A stretch of DNA of 64,000 bases from Sandaracinobacteroides saxicola (GCF_014117445.1 NZ_CP059851.1:2833501-2897500); one strand, 5' to 3'; counted from the stretch's first letter, positions 53,694-62,578 are shown. Made by a program: numbers and translations. Notes: generated by a model not told the origin, from the letters alone.

Positions 53694-54809
53694 TCACCGC
53701 CGCCGCATCGGAATCCGCTCCACCTCCACCAGCCGCGGCGGCTCCATTTCCCAGCGCCCCGCCTTCCCCGCCGCGCGGCCGGCCTCGAACAGCCGCGCCA
53801 TCTCCGCCGGATCGAACTCCAGCGGATCGGTTTCCTTCACCGTGTCGGGGATGTAGCTGAGGTTGAAGGTCGCCCCGCCGTTCCGCGCCGTGGCATAGAC
53901 CTGGTACAGCTTGCGCTCCAGCATGATGCGCAGCATCTCCGAAATCGTCCGCGCCATCAGCTTGTTGATGTTCGCGCCCACCTTGCCCGAGGGGTTGTAG
54001 AGCGGCATCGCGCTGTTCACCACCACCCAGACATTCTTCGTCGGCACGTCATTGTCGATCATGAAGGGCTTGAACAGCACCGGCGCCTTGGTGCCGCCAT
54101 CCACATGGGTGTCCGGCGTGCCGTCGTCGGCGGTCAGATACACCGGCCGGAACACGCCGGGGATCGCCGCGCTCGCCGCCAGCACAGCGCGATAGACATC
54201 CACCTTGCCCGGTTCGCTGGAGGAAGCGATCCGCCCCATGTCCCACGGCACCAGCACGCCCTTGTCCAGGTCGACCGTCGCCACATACAGCCGCCGCCCC
54301 TTGCGATGCTCGGCCGCCACCTTCTCCACCACCTCGGGCGTGATCGTCCGCTTCAGCTCATTCTCCAGCGGCGTCCGGTCATAGACCGCGCCCCGCAGCG
54401 CCCCCAGCAGCCCCTTGTTGCGATAGATGTCCTTGTCGGTCACCTTGGTGTAGAGGTCACCCAGCTCGTCGTCATAGTCCGGCCCCAGGAACGCCAGCGT
54501 CGCCATCAGCGCGCCCGTCGACACCCCCGTCACGATGTCGAAATTCGGCCGCCGCCCGGATTCGCTCCAGCCACGCAACACGCCGGCGCCCCAGGCCCCG
54601 TCCGACCCGCCGCCCGACAGCAGCAGGATGTCCTGCGTCTTGTCCCCCCGCACCGTCGCCGAACGCAGCGCGCCGTCGGCCTTCTCGTCGATGGTATAAA
54701 GGGCGACCTGCGCGGACTTCGCGATCCGCACATCGCCGATCCCGCTGTCCGGCCGCGTCGCACACCCCGCCAGCACCAACGCCGCCGCCACCGCCAAATA
54801 CCGCCGCAT
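53694..54809 (-). CDS. Patatin-like phospholipase, lipoprotein
   Basis: A 371-residue lipoprotein (signal AVAAALVLAGCATRP). The patatin fold has the oxyanion loop GGGSDGAWG at residues 66-74, nucleophile elbow GVSTG at 95-99 (Ser97), and the partner aspartate in THVDGGT near residue 237. This is a Ser-Asp lipid hydrolase, anchored to a membrane facing the periplasm. GGAGG and AAGGAG lie just before the ATG at 54809. It is a single gene with about 75 bp to leuA upstream. Confidence 0.9.
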   Translation of the reverse strand: MRRYLAVAAALVLAGCATRPDSGIGDVRIAKSAQVALYTIDEKADGALRSATVRGDKTQDILLLSGGGSDGAWGAGVLRGWSESGRRPNFDIVTGVSTGALMATLAFLGPDYDDELGDLYTKVTDKDIYRNKGLLGALRGAVYDRTPLENELKRTITPEVVEKVAAEHRKGRRLYVATVDLDKGVLVPWDMGRIASSSEPGKVDVYRAVLAASAAIPGVFRPVYLTADDGTPDTHVDGGTKAPVLFKPFMIDNDVPTKNVWVVVNSAMPLYNPSGKVGANINKLMARTISEMLRIMLERKLYQVYATARNGGATFNLSYIPDTVKETDPLEFDPAEMARLFEAGRAAGKAGRWEMEPPRLVEVERIPMRRR

Positions 54810-54885
54810 CACTCCTTCCTCCTTGCGGACAAGTCTATCCACCGATTTTCCTGGCCACAAGCGCGGAGCCTGTTTGAGAAATTGC

Positions 54886-56538
54886 TCAGGCCCGGTTCGC
54901 GGCGCCCAGCACCGCCCGCACGCTCGCCGTCGCCACATCGGGATCGATGCCCACGCCCCACACCGTGCGGCCGTCCGCCAGCCGGCACTCGACATAGGCC
55001 GCCGCCTGCGCATCACTCGCCGTCCCCAGCGTGTGCTCGACATAATCGACCACCTCAAGCGCCACACCCTGCGCCGCCAGCGCGCTCGTCACCGAACTGA
55101 TGAGGCCATTGCCCGTCCCGGTCACCGCCGTCGCGGCGCCGTCGATCACCAGCGTGCCGACGAACCGCCGCGTGCCGTCGGGGCCCCGTGTCTCCTCATA
55201 ATCCCCCAGCTCGAACCGGCCGCGGCCCAGATAGGCCGCCTCGAACGCGCCCCAGATGTCGGCGGCGTTCAGCTCGCGGCTGGTCGCGTCCGCCAGCCGC
55301 TGCACATGCCGGCTGAAATCCGCCTGCATCCGCTTCGGCAGCTTCAGCCCCTTGTCCTGCTCCAGTACCCAGGCGACACCCCCCTTGCCGGACTGGCTGT
55401 TCACCCGGATCACCGCTTCATAGCCACGGCCCAGATCCTCGGGATCGATCGGCAGATAGGGCACGTCCCATACCGGGCTGTTCTGCGTCGCCCGTGCCGC
55501 GAATCCCTTTTTGATGGCATCCTGGTGGCTGCCGCTGAACGCCGTGAACACCAGGTCCCCGACATAGGGCTGGCGCGGATGGGTGGCGATGTTGGTGCAA
55601 TATTCCACCGTCTTCACCACCTCGTCGATGTTCGAGAAATCGAGGCCGGGATCGACCCCCTGCGTGTACATGTTGAGCGCGACGGTGACGAGGTCGACAT
55701 TGCCCGTCCGCTCGCCATTGCCCAGCAGGCAGCCCTCCACCCGGTCGGCGCCTGCCATCAGGCCCAGCTCCGTCGCCGCCACGCCGGTGCCTCGGTCGTT
55801 GTGCGCATGCAGGCTGATGATCACCGCCTCCCGGTTCGGGATGTGCCGGCCGAACCATTCGATCTGGTCGGCATAGACGTTCGGCGTCGCGCATTCGACC
55901 GTCGCCGGCAGGTTGAAGATGATCGGCTTCTCCGGTGTCGGTTGCAGGACGTCCATGACGGCCGCGCACACCTCCAGGCTGAAATCCAGCTCCGCCGTGC
56001 TGAAGGTTTCCGGCGAATATTCGAACCGCCAGTCGGTGCCGGGTCGCTTGGCGGCTTCATCCCGCAGGATCTTCGCCCCCTCGATGGCGATCGCCTTAAT
56101 CTCGTGCCGCTCCATGCCGAACACGATCCGCCGCCACGCCGGGCTGACCGCATTGTACAGGTGCACGATCGCCGTCCGCGCCCCTTCCAGGCTGCGGAAA
56201 CTGGTCTCGATCAGATCGCGCCGCGCCTGCGTCAGCACCTGCACCGTCACATCGTCGGGAATGCGTGCCGATCGCACCAGCCCGCTGATGAAATCAAACT
56301 CCGTGGCGCCAGCGCTGGGAAAGCCGACCTCGATCTCCTTCACCCCGATCTTCACCAGCAGGTCGAAAAACCGCGCCTTCTTTTCGGAATCCATCGGGTC
56401 GATCAGCGCCTGGTTGCCATCGCGCATGTCGGTCGACAGCCAGATCGGCTTCCGGGTGATGACCTTCGACGGCCATTGCCGGTCGGGCAGGGCGATCGGC
56501 GGAAACGGGCGGTATTTGGCGGACGGGTCGCGCAACAT
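54886..56538 (-). CDS. leuA: 2-isopropylmalate synthase
   Basis: A 550-residue long-form LeuA that condenses acetyl-CoA with 2-oxoisovalerate, the committed step of leucine synthesis. The catalytic start is WLSTDMRDGNQALIDPM near residue 38. Metal-binding HAHNDRGTGVAATELG lies in the barrel and GCLLGNGERTGNVDLV follows. The C-terminal third is the leucine-binding regulatory domain. Start ATG at 56538 has AGAGG seven bases upstream. A short leader peptide and hairpins lie upstream, so leucine-dependent attenuation is likely in addition to feedback inhibition. Confidence 0.96.
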   Translation of the reverse strand: MLRDPSAKYRPFPPIALPDRQWPSKVITRKPIWLSTDMRDGNQALIDPMDSEKKARFFDLLVKIGVKEIEVGFPSAGATEFDFISGLVRSARIPDDVTVQVLTQARRDLIETSFRSLEGARTAIVHLYNAVSPAWRRIVFGMERHEIKAIAIEGAKILRDEAAKRPGTDWRFEYSPETFSTAELDFSLEVCAAVMDVLQPTPEKPIIFNLPATVECATPNVYADQIEWFGRHIPNREAVIISLHAHNDRGTGVAATELGLMAGADRVEGCLLGNGERTGNVDLVTVALNMYTQGVDPGLDFSNIDEVVKTVEYCTNIATHPRQPYVGDLVFTAFSGSHQDAIKKGFAARATQNSPVWDVPYLPIDPEDLGRGYEAVIRVNSQSGKGGVAWVLEQDKGLKLPKRMQADFSRHVQRLADATSRELNAADIWGAFEAAYLGRGRFELGDYEETRGPDGTRRFVGTLVIDGAATAVTGTGNGLISSVTSALAAQGVALEVVDYVEHTLGTASDAQAAAYVECRLADGRTVWGVGIDPDVATASVRAVLGAANRA

Positions 56539-56595
56539 GACGGTGCCTCTGTGCAATCGTGGATGGTTCCGGTGGAAAATCCCTCAGGCCGCGTT

Positions 56596-56612
56596 GTGCG
56601 CCTCGGGCGCAC
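56596..56612 (-). promoter_or_regulatory. Hairpin in the leuA leader (attenuator candidate)
   Basis: GTGCGCC/GGCGCAC pairs perfectly around a three-base loop. It lies between the leader peptide stop and leuA. A second perfect hairpin, CGCGCC-TAAG-GGCGCG at 56620-56635, overlaps the leader's last codons, so a ribosome stalled on the leucine codons would keep it open. A strict U-run is missing directly after the hairpin; TTTT occurs only about 20 bases further on. This leaves the mechanism uncertain. Confidence 0.5.
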
Positions 56613-56624
56613 GGCTGCTCGCGC

Positions 56625-56663
56625 CTAAGGGCGCGTAAGTCGAAGAAGGGCGAAACCAGTCAC
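56625..56663 (-). CDS. leuA leader peptide
   Basis: A 12-residue frame beginning GTG at 56663 encodes MTGFALLRLTRP and stops with TAG. Three leucines occur in four codons (CTT CTT CGA CTT). CTT is rare here, where neighbouring genes use CTG and CTC. Leader peptides with clustered leucines upstream of leu genes control attenuation, and this one is followed by hairpins before leuA. The ribosome site (AGGGCGGAG) is modest. The assignment rests on codon clustering, position and structure. Confidence 0.65.
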   Translation of the reverse strand: MTGFALLRLTRP

Positions 56664-56685
56664 ATCTCCGCCCTAACCCGCAGCG

Positions 56686-56714
56686 TTGCGCGATGGCAAC
56701 CCCCCGCCTATCAG
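56686..56714 (+). promoter_or_regulatory. Promoter of lysC
   Basis: TTGCGC (56686-56691) and TATCAG (56709-56714) are 17 bases apart on the plus strand, about 30 bases before the lysC ATG. It lies in the divergent gap shared with the leuA leader, so the two amino-acid pathways have facing promoters. Confidence 0.45.
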
Positions 56715-56746
56715 GCTGCGACAAAGCAGGAGGGCAAAACGCGACA

Positions 56747-57976
56747 ATGGGCGTGATCGTGATGAAATTCGGCGGGACCTCGATGGCGGGCATCGAACGC
56801 ATCCGCAATGTGGCGGCACGGGTGAAGCGCGAGGTCGAGGCCGGCCACGCCGTGGCGGTGGTGGTCTCGGCGATGGCGGGCGAAACCGACCGGCTGGTCA
56901 ATTTCTGCAAGGAGGCCTCGCCGCTCGCCGATCCGGCGGAATATGATGTGGTGGTCGCGTCGGGCGAACAGGTCACCTCCGGCCTGCTCGCCATCGCGCT
57001 TCAGGCGGCCGGGCTGAAGGCGCGCAGCTGGCTCGGCTGGCAGTTGCCGATCGCCACCAGCCCGGCCCATTCCACGGCGCGGATCGGCAGCATCGATACC
57101 GGCGCCGTGCTGACCGCCATGCAGGGCGGCGAAGTGGCGGTGATTCCCGGCTTCCAGGGCATGACCGCCGACAGGCGCGTCACCACGCTCGGCCGCGGCG
57201 GCAGCGACACCTCCGCCGTCGCCGTCGCCGCCGCGCTGAAGGCCGACCGCTGCGACATCTACACCGATGTCGAGGGGGTCTATACGACCGATCCCCGCAT
57301 CGTGCCGCGCGCCCGCAAGCTGGGGAAGATCACCTATGAGGAAATGCTCGAACTGGCGAGCGTGGGCGCCAAGGTGCTGCAGACCCGCAGCGTCGAACTG
57401 GCAATGAAAGAGAAGGTGCGCGTGCAGGTGCTGTCGAGTTTCAGCGACGAGCCGGGCACGCTGGTGGTGGATGAGGATGAGATCGTGGAACAGGAACTGA
57501 TCGCGGGCGTCGCCTATAACCGCAACGAGGCCAAGGTCACCGTGGTGAAGGTGCCCGACCTGCCGGGCAAGGTCAGCGCCATCTTCGGGCCATTGGCTGA
57601 GGCGAACATCAACGTCGACATGATCATCCAGTCGATCGCGACCGAGGCGAAGGACGGCACCTCGACCACCGACGTCACCTTCACCGTGCCGCAAACCGAA
57701 CTCACCCGCGCCCGCGCCATCCTGGAACGGGAGGCCGGCACCATCGGCCACGAACGCATCCTGGCCGACGATGGCGTGTGCAAGGTGACGGTGGTGGGTG
57801 TCGGCATGAAGAGCCACGCCGGCGTCGCCGTCACCATGTTCAAGGCGCTCGCCAGCCGCGGCATCAACATCCAGGCGATCACCACCAGCGAGATCAAGGT
57901 CAGCGTTCTCATTGCCGAGGAATATCTGGAACTTGCCGTGCGCGTGCTGCACACGGCCTACGGGCTGGATGCGTGA
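56747..57976 (+). CDS. lysC: Aspartate kinase
   Basis: A 409-residue enzyme that phosphorylates aspartate at the head of the lysine, threonine, methionine and diaminopimelate pathways. The kinase domain starts VMKFGGTSMAGIERIRN and has SAMAGETDRLV, GRGGSDTSAVAVAAAL and YTDVEGVYTTDPRIV. Two C-terminal ACT domains (VTVVKVPDLPGKVSAIFGPL and VTVVGVGMKSHAGVAVTMF) bind feedback inhibitors. The start is MGVIVMKF at 56747; a purine-rich AGGAGGG lies 12 bases upstream, a little far. Confidence 0.97.
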   Translation: MGVIVMKFGGTSMAGIERIRNVAARVKREVEAGHAVAVVVSAMAGETDRLVNFCKEASPLADPAEYDVVVASGEQVTSGLLAIALQAAGLKARSWLGWQLPIATSPAHSTARIGSIDTGAVLTAMQGGEVAVIPGFQGMTADRRVTTLGRGGSDTSAVAVAAALKADRCDIYTDVEGVYTTDPRIVPRARKLGKITYEEMLELASVGAKVLQTRSVELAMKEKVRVQVLSSFSDEPGTLVVDEDEIVEQELIAGVAYNRNEAKVTVVKVPDLPGKVSAIFGPLAEANINVDMIIQSIATEAKDGTSTTDVTFTVPQTELTRARAILEREAGTIGHERILADDGVCKVTVVGVGMKSHAGVAVTMFKALASRGINIQAITTSEIKVSVLIAEEYLELAVRVLHTAYGLDA

Positions 57977-57985
57977 CCCTCGCGC

Positions 57986-58357
57986 TCAGTCAATCTGATT
58001 GAGCGCGATCCGGTTGCCCTCGCTGTCCTCGATCTCGGCCACATATCCCGCTCCCGGCACCGCCTTCTTGGCATACAGCACCGCCGCCCCGCGCGCCGTC
58101 GCGCGCGCCAGCACCGCGTCGATATCCGCGACATCGAAATACAGGATCGCCCCGGTTTTCGACGGCACATAGACATCGCCCTTCGCCAGCGCGCCACTCG
58201 CCCCCGGTTGCCCGTCGGCGCGCGGGAAAAATGCCATGTCATGGCCATCGACCACCCGACGGCTCAGTCGCACGCCGAACACCGCCTGGTAGAAGGCCAC
58301 CGCGCGATCCATGTCGGTCACGGGAATCTCGAAATGAAACACCGGGTTCGCCGCCAT
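57986..58357 (-). CDS. VOC (glyoxalase-fold) protein, possibly fused to a lipoprotein leader
   Basis: The core is a 123-residue vicinal-oxygen-chelate domain: NPVFHFEIPVTDMDRAVAFY, ALAKGDVYVPSKTGAILYFDV and VAEIEDSEGNRIALNQID. An ideal AAGGAG site six bases upstream favours ATG 58357. The same frame stays open for 47 more codons up to an ATG at 58498. That extension begins MTRWYPRFP and contains a clean lipoprotein signal ending LLLAGCDEG. So either the protein is cytoplasmic, or a longer lipid-anchored form exists. The gene converges on lysC with a 10-bp gap. Role: metal-dependent small-molecule binding or detoxification, unspecified. Confidence 0.78.
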   Translation of the reverse strand: MAANPVFHFEIPVTDMDRAVAFYQAVFGVRLSRRVVDGHDMAFFPRADGQPGASGALAKGDVYVPSKTGAILYFDVADIDAVLARATARGAAVLYAKKAVPGAGYVAEIEDSEGNRIALNQID

Positions 58358-58556
58358 GGCCGTCTCCTTCATCTCGCCATCCTTCCGCCATGCGGTCGCT
58401 CCTTCATCGCAACCCGCAAGCAGCAATGCGCCTGCAAGCGCCAGGACCGCCGTCCGCGCTCGCTTTGGCTGCGGGAATCGGGGGTACCATCGCGTCATCT
58501 CCACCATCCATTCCCGATCACTGTCACCACACCATGAAGGATTCGCGGTCCCAATC

Positions 58557-58586
58557 TTGACCCCAGCATAATACATACCGTATATC
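58557..58586 (+). promoter_or_regulatory. Promoter/operator of the second VapBC pair
   Basis: TTGACC (about 58557-58562) and TATATC (58581-58586) are 18 bases apart, leaving only six bases between the -10 and the antitoxin ATG, so the mRNA may be nearly leaderless. ATAC-C-GTAT (about 58575-58583) overlaps the -10 as a possible autoregulatory site. Confidence 0.4.
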
Positions 58587-58592
58587 TACGCC

Positions 58593-58856
58593 ATGGAAGC
58601 CATCCGCACCAACGCCTTTCAGACCGGCAACAGCGTCGCGGTGCGTCTGCCAAAGTCGCTGGGTGTGCGGCCGGGGGACATGTTCGAAGTGTCCAGGAAT
58701 GGCCCCTTCATCAACCTGCATGCCGTCGCGGACCCGGAGCATGAACGGGCGGAGATTGCCGCGCTCGTCGCCGAGTTGCGTGCGCTTGGTCCGATGGAAG
58801 ATGCCGACCCGGAAGATGGCCGGATCGAGCTCCCGGACCGTCCGGGCCTCTCCTAA
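58593..58856 (+). CDS. AbrB/MazE-type antitoxin (VapB)
   Basis: An 87-residue protein. MEAIRTNAFQTGNSVAVRLPKSLGVRPGDMFEV is the swapped-hairpin AbrB DNA-binding fold found in VapB/MazE antitoxins. The acidic C-terminal half (EHERAEIAALVAELRALG) should bind the toxin. It precedes a PIN-domain gene by 21 bases in the same frame. Confidence 0.85.
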   Translation: MEAIRTNAFQTGNSVAVRLPKSLGVRPGDMFEVSRNGPFINLHAVADPEHERAEIAALVAELRALGPMEDADPEDGRIELPDRPGLS

Positions 58857-58877
58857 GTCCAGTCTGGCCGCGCCCGT

Positions 58878-59270
58878 TTGCCCTATCTGCTCGAAACCAG
58901 CGCGGCGATCCATCTGCGCGACAACCACGCCGGCATCGTCAGCTTGTTGGCGGAATTGAACCAACGCCCCGTGCTGTCGGTCCTGTCACGGGCGGAGTTG
59001 GAGGGGGGCGTGTTTGCCCGACCCCATCTTGCCGCCCAGCGACAGCGCGGACTCGCGGCCCTTTTGCGTCGACTGCCCGAAATCGATTTCACGCGGGCGA
59101 TGGCCGCGCGCTATGGCCGCATCGTTGCCGCGGCGGGCTTCAGTCGGCGCAAGGCCATCGACCGAATGATCGCGGCGACGGCACTGGAGGCAGGATGCGC
59201 GCTGATCACCGCCAATCCGCACGATTTCTCCGACATTCCCGACCTTGACCTGATAGCTTGGACCCCATGA
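58878..59270 (+). CDS. PIN-domain toxin (VapC)
   Basis: A 130-residue VapC. The first motif is YLLETSAAI, with Glu where the family nearly always has Asp. The other acidic residues are in SRAELEGGV, AIDRMIAATAL and LITANPHDFSDIPDL. The only available start is TTG at 58878, directly after an in-frame antitoxin stop. The TGA overlaps the next gene's ATG (ATGA), unusual for a toxin gene. Whether Glu in the first position still supports Mg2+ catalysis is unknown. Confidence 0.82.
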   Translation: MPYLLETSAAIHLRDNHAGIVSLLAELNQRPVLSVLSRAELEGGVFARPHLAAQRQRGLAALLRRLPEIDFTRAMAARYGRIVAAAGFSRRKAIDRMIAATALEAGCALITANPHDFSDIPDLDLIAWTP

Positions 59271-60286
59271 GCCCCACCCCCCACCTCGACTTGCTCACCG
59301 CCAAAGGCCGCGCCTTCCTGGGTACCCGCCACGCCATCATGGCGGGCGCGATGACCTGGGTCAGCGAACGCCACCTTGTTTCCGCCATTTCCAACGCCGG
59401 CGGCTTCGGCGTGCTGGCCTGCGGCGGCATGCCCCCGGCGCTGCTGGCGGCCGAGATCGAGGCCACCCGGACTCTCACAACCCGGCCGTTCGGCGTCAAC
59501 CTGATTACGCTGCACCCGCAGCTGTTGGACCTGATCGCGGTCTGCGCCGAGGCGCGCGTCAGCCATGTCGTGCTCGCCGGCGGCCTGCCGCCCGGCGCCG
59601 CCATCGAGGCGATCAAGGCCTTTGGCGCGAAGCTGCTCTGCTTCGCGCCCGGACTTCCCATCGCGAAAAAACTGCTGCGATCCGGTGTCGATGCGCTGGT
59701 GATCGAAGGCAGCGAGGCCGGCGGCCACATCGGTCCGGTCAGCCTCGCCGTGCTGGCGCAGGAAATCCTGCCGGCGCTGCCCGACGCCACCATTTTCGCC
59801 GCCGGCGGTATCGGCCATGGCAGCGCCATCGCCGCGCTGACCGACATGGGCGCCAGCGGCGTGCAACTGGGCACGCGCTTCGCCGCGGCGAGCGAATCCA
59901 TCGCCCACCCCCAGTTCAAGCGCGCCTTCATCCGCGGCAACGCCCGCGACGCGGTCGCCAGCGTGCAATATGATCCACGCCTGCCCGTCATCCCCGTACG
60001 CGCGCTGAAGAATGCCGGCACCGAAGCCTTCATGGCGAAACAGCGCGAAGTGTCGGAAAAGCTCTCGGCAGGCCTGGTGGAACCGGCCATGGCGCAGCTG
60101 GAGATCGAGCATTACTGGGCCGGCGCGCTGCGCCGCGCGGTGTTGGACGGCGACATCGAAACCGGCAGCCTGATGGCTGGGCAATCGGTCGGCATGGTCA
60201 CGGCCGAGGAGCCGGTGGCCACCATCATCGACCGGCTGGTGGCCGAGGCCGAAAGCGCGCTGTCCTCCCGGCGGGCGGCGGCCTGA
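59267..60286 (+). CDS. Nitronate monooxygenase-like flavoprotein
   Basis: A 339-residue FMN-binding TIM barrel of the 2-nitropropane dioxygenase/enoyl reductase FabK group. AIMAGAMTWVSERHLVSAISNAGGFGVL near the start, DALVIEGSEAGGHIGPVS near residue 150 (FMN phosphate site), and FAAGGIGHGSAIAALTDMGASGVQLGTRF near 183-215 define the family. Activity may be nitronate oxidation or NAD(P)H-quinone/enoyl reduction. It overlaps vapC by four bases and ptsP by one base (TGATG). Confidence 0.9.
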   Translation: MSPTPHLDLLTAKGRAFLGTRHAIMAGAMTWVSERHLVSAISNAGGFGVLACGGMPPALLAAEIEATRTLTTRPFGVNLITLHPQLLDLIAVCAEARVSHVVLAGGLPPGAAIEAIKAFGAKLLCFAPGLPIAKKLLRSGVDALVIEGSEAGGHIGPVSLAVLAQEILPALPDATIFAAGGIGHGSAIAALTDMGASGVQLGTRFAAASESIAHPQFKRAFIRGNARDAVASVQYDPRLPVIPVRALKNAGTEAFMAKQREVSEKLSAGLVEPAMAQLEIEHYWAGALRRAVLDGDIETGSLMAGQSVGMVTAEEPVATIIDRLVAEAESALSSRRAAA

Positions 60287-62553
60287 TGGCGATTTCCGGC
60301 GCCCGCGAAATCCTGCGCCGCCTGCACGATGTGATGGCGGCGCGCACGGGCGCGCAGGCGAAGCTGAACCAGGTGGTCGGTATCATCGCCGAGCAGCTGG
60401 GCAGCGAGGTCGCCTCCATCTACCTGCGGCGGGACGGCATGCTGGAGCTGTTCGCCACGCGCGGGCTGAAGCAGGAGGCGGTGCATGTCACCCGGCTGGC
60501 GTTGGGGCAGGGCCTGGTGGGCACCATCGCCGCCGGACGCGAGGCACTGAACCTGGCGGAGGCCCGCAACCATCCCAATTTCGCCTATCGTCCGGAAACC
60601 GGCGAGGACCTGTTCCACAGCTTTGCCGGCGTGCCGATCATCCGGCGCGAGCTGGCCGTGGGCGTGCTGTGCGTGCAGCATGTCGAACCGCGCGAATATG
60701 CCGAGGTGGAGATCGAGGCGCTGCAGACCGTGGCGATGGTACTGGCCGAGCTGATCGCCGCCGCCGGCCTGGTGGACGATGCCGCCGCGGCCGCCGCCCC
60801 GAACCATCGCGGCAACGGCCAGATCCGGCTGTCGGGCCTGAAACTGGTGGAAGGTCTGGCGCGCGGCCAGGCGGTGTTCCACCAGCCGCGCATCGTCATC
60901 GAGAACAGCATCGCCGACGATGTCGAGGTGGAGCGCGCCCGGCTGAAATCGGCCTTCGCCCGGATGCGCGAACAGATCGACGCCATGATGTCGACGGCCG
61001 AATTCACCGGCCCCGGCGACCATGACGAGATCCTCGATACCTATAAGATGTTCGCCTATGACGAAGGCTGGGCACGACGCATCAACGCCGCCATCGACAG
61101 CGGGCTGACCGCGGAGGCCGCCATCGAAACAGTCGCGCAGGCGCAGCGCATCCGCATGTCGGGCGCCACCGACCCCTATCTGCGCGAGCGCCTGCATGAC
61201 CTGGAGGACCTGTCCAACCGCCTGATCCGCATCGTCAGCGGCAAGCTGGGCACCGCGGCGCAGGCCGGCCTGCCGGGCGATACCATCCTGATCGCCCGAA
61301 ACCTGGGGCCGGCGGAGCTGCTGGAGTATGACCGCCGCTTCCTGAAAGGCGTGGCGCTGGAGGAAGGCAGCCTGACCGCGCATGTCACCATCGTGGCGCG
61401 CGCCATGGGCATTCCGGTGCTGGGCCGGGTGCGCGACCTGCGCGCGCATGTGGCCGAAGGCGATGCGCTGCTGCTCGATGGCGGCGCCGGCGGACTGTTC
61501 GTGCGGCCATCCGCCCCGGTCGTCAAAAGCTTCCAGGCACAGGTGGCGCTGAAAACGAAACGCCAGGCAGCCTTTGCGAAGCTGAAGGAGCTGCCGGCGA
61601 TCACCAAGGACGGCATCCGCATCGCCCTGATGATGAACGCCGGCCTGCGTTCCGATCTGCCGGCGCTCAACCTGACCAATGCCGATGGCATCGGGCTGTT
61701 CCGTACCGAGTTCCAGTTCATGGTTTCGGCCACGCTGCCGCGCCGCGAACGCCAGATCGCGCTCTATCGCGATGTGCTGGCCGCGGCGAAGGACCGCCCC
61801 GTGGTGTTCCGCACCGTCGACATCGGTGGCGACAAGGCCGTGCCCTACATGCGCGATCCCGATGCGGAGGACGAGAACCCGGCGATGGGCTGGCGCGCGC
61901 TGCGCCTGGCGCTGGAGCGCGAAGGCCTGCTGATGGCGCAGGCCCGCGCGCTGCTGGAGGCGGCGGCGGGCAAGACGCTGAACTTGATGTTCCCGATGGT
62001 CAGCGAGCCTTGGGAGTTCGAGGCTGCGCGCGCGCTGGTGGAGAAAGCCCGCGTGCGGCTGCAAAAGCTGGGGAAGCCACATGCAACGGCCGTGCGCTAT
62101 GGCGCCATGCTGGAGGTGCCGGCGCTGGCGGAAGTGCTCGACGAACTGCTGCCGATGGTCGATTTCATCTCCATCGGCACCAATGACCTCACGCAATTCC
62201 TGCTGGCGGCGGATCGCGGCAATCCCAAGCTCGCCGACCGTTATGACTGGCTGAGCCGCGCCGTCCTGCGCTTTCTGGCGCGCGTGGCAGCGCAGGCGCG
62301 GGAGGCGGGCACGCCCGTGACGGTCTGTGGTGAAATGGGCGGACGGCCGTTGGAGGCGCTGGCGCTGCTGGGGCTGGGGATCGACCGCTTCTCGATCACC
62401 CCGGCGGCCATCGGCCCGGTGAAAGCGATGATCCGCAGCACCGACCTTGGCGCGTTGCGCCTGGCGATGAAGGGCTGGCTGAGCGAGCCCGGCACGGACA
62501 TCCGTGCCCGCCTGACCCGCTGGGCGACGACCGAGATGGTCGACCTGATGTAG
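60286..62553 (+). CDS. ptsP: Phosphoenolpyruvate-protein phosphotransferase PtsP (EI-Ntr)
   Basis: A 755-residue first component of the nitrogen-related phosphotransferase relay. Residues 1-175 are a GAF sensor domain (LNQVVGIIAEQLGSEVASIYL). The EI part carries the phospho-accepting His near residue 366 in GSLTAHVTIVARAMGIPVLG. The PEP-binding barrel contains GIGLFRTEFQFM, RTVDIGGDKAVPYM, MFPMVSEPWEF and SIGTNDLTQFLLAADRGN. It passes phosphate from PEP to NPr. In sphingomonads it often follows lysC; here the VOC, VapBC and flavoprotein genes lie between. Confidence 0.96.
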   Translation: MAISGAREILRRLHDVMAARTGAQAKLNQVVGIIAEQLGSEVASIYLRRDGMLELFATRGLKQEAVHVTRLALGQGLVGTIAAGREALNLAEARNHPNFAYRPETGEDLFHSFAGVPIIRRELAVGVLCVQHVEPREYAEVEIEALQTVAMVLAELIAAAGLVDDAAAAAAPNHRGNGQIRLSGLKLVEGLARGQAVFHQPRIVIENSIADDVEVERARLKSAFARMREQIDAMMSTAEFTGPGDHDEILDTYKMFAYDEGWARRINAAIDSGLTAEAAIETVAQAQRIRMSGATDPYLRERLHDLEDLSNRLIRIVSGKLGTAAQAGLPGDTILIARNLGPAELLEYDRRFLKGVALEEGSLTAHVTIVARAMGIPVLGRVRDLRAHVAEGDALLLDGGAGGLFVRPSAPVVKSFQAQVALKTKRQAAFAKLKELPAITKDGIRIALMMNAGLRSDLPALNLTNADGIGLFRTEFQFMVSATLPRRERQIALYRDVLAAAKDRPVVFRTVDIGGDKAVPYMRDPDAEDENPAMGWRALRLALEREGLLMAQARALLEAAAGKTLNLMFPMVSEPWEFEAARALVEKARVRLQKLGKPHATAVRYGAMLEVPALAEVLDELLPMVDFISIGTNDLTQFLLAADRGNPKLADRYDWLSRAVLRFLARVAAQAREAGTPVTVCGEMGGRPLEALALLGLGIDRFSITPAAIGPVKAMIRSTDLGALRLAMKGWLSEPGTDIRARLTRWATTEMVDLM

Positions 62554-62556
62554 AAA

Positions 62557-62578
62557 AGGGGCGGCTTTCGCCGCCCCT
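62557..62578 (-). terminator. Intrinsic terminator of rne
   Basis: AGGGGCGGC/GCCGCCCCT forms a perfect 9-bp stem with a four-base loop. Read on the minus strand it is followed by TTTTC, 20 bases after the rne stop, a clear rho-independent terminator. Plus-strand transcripts from ptsP also meet the stem, but without a T-run. Confidence 0.8.
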
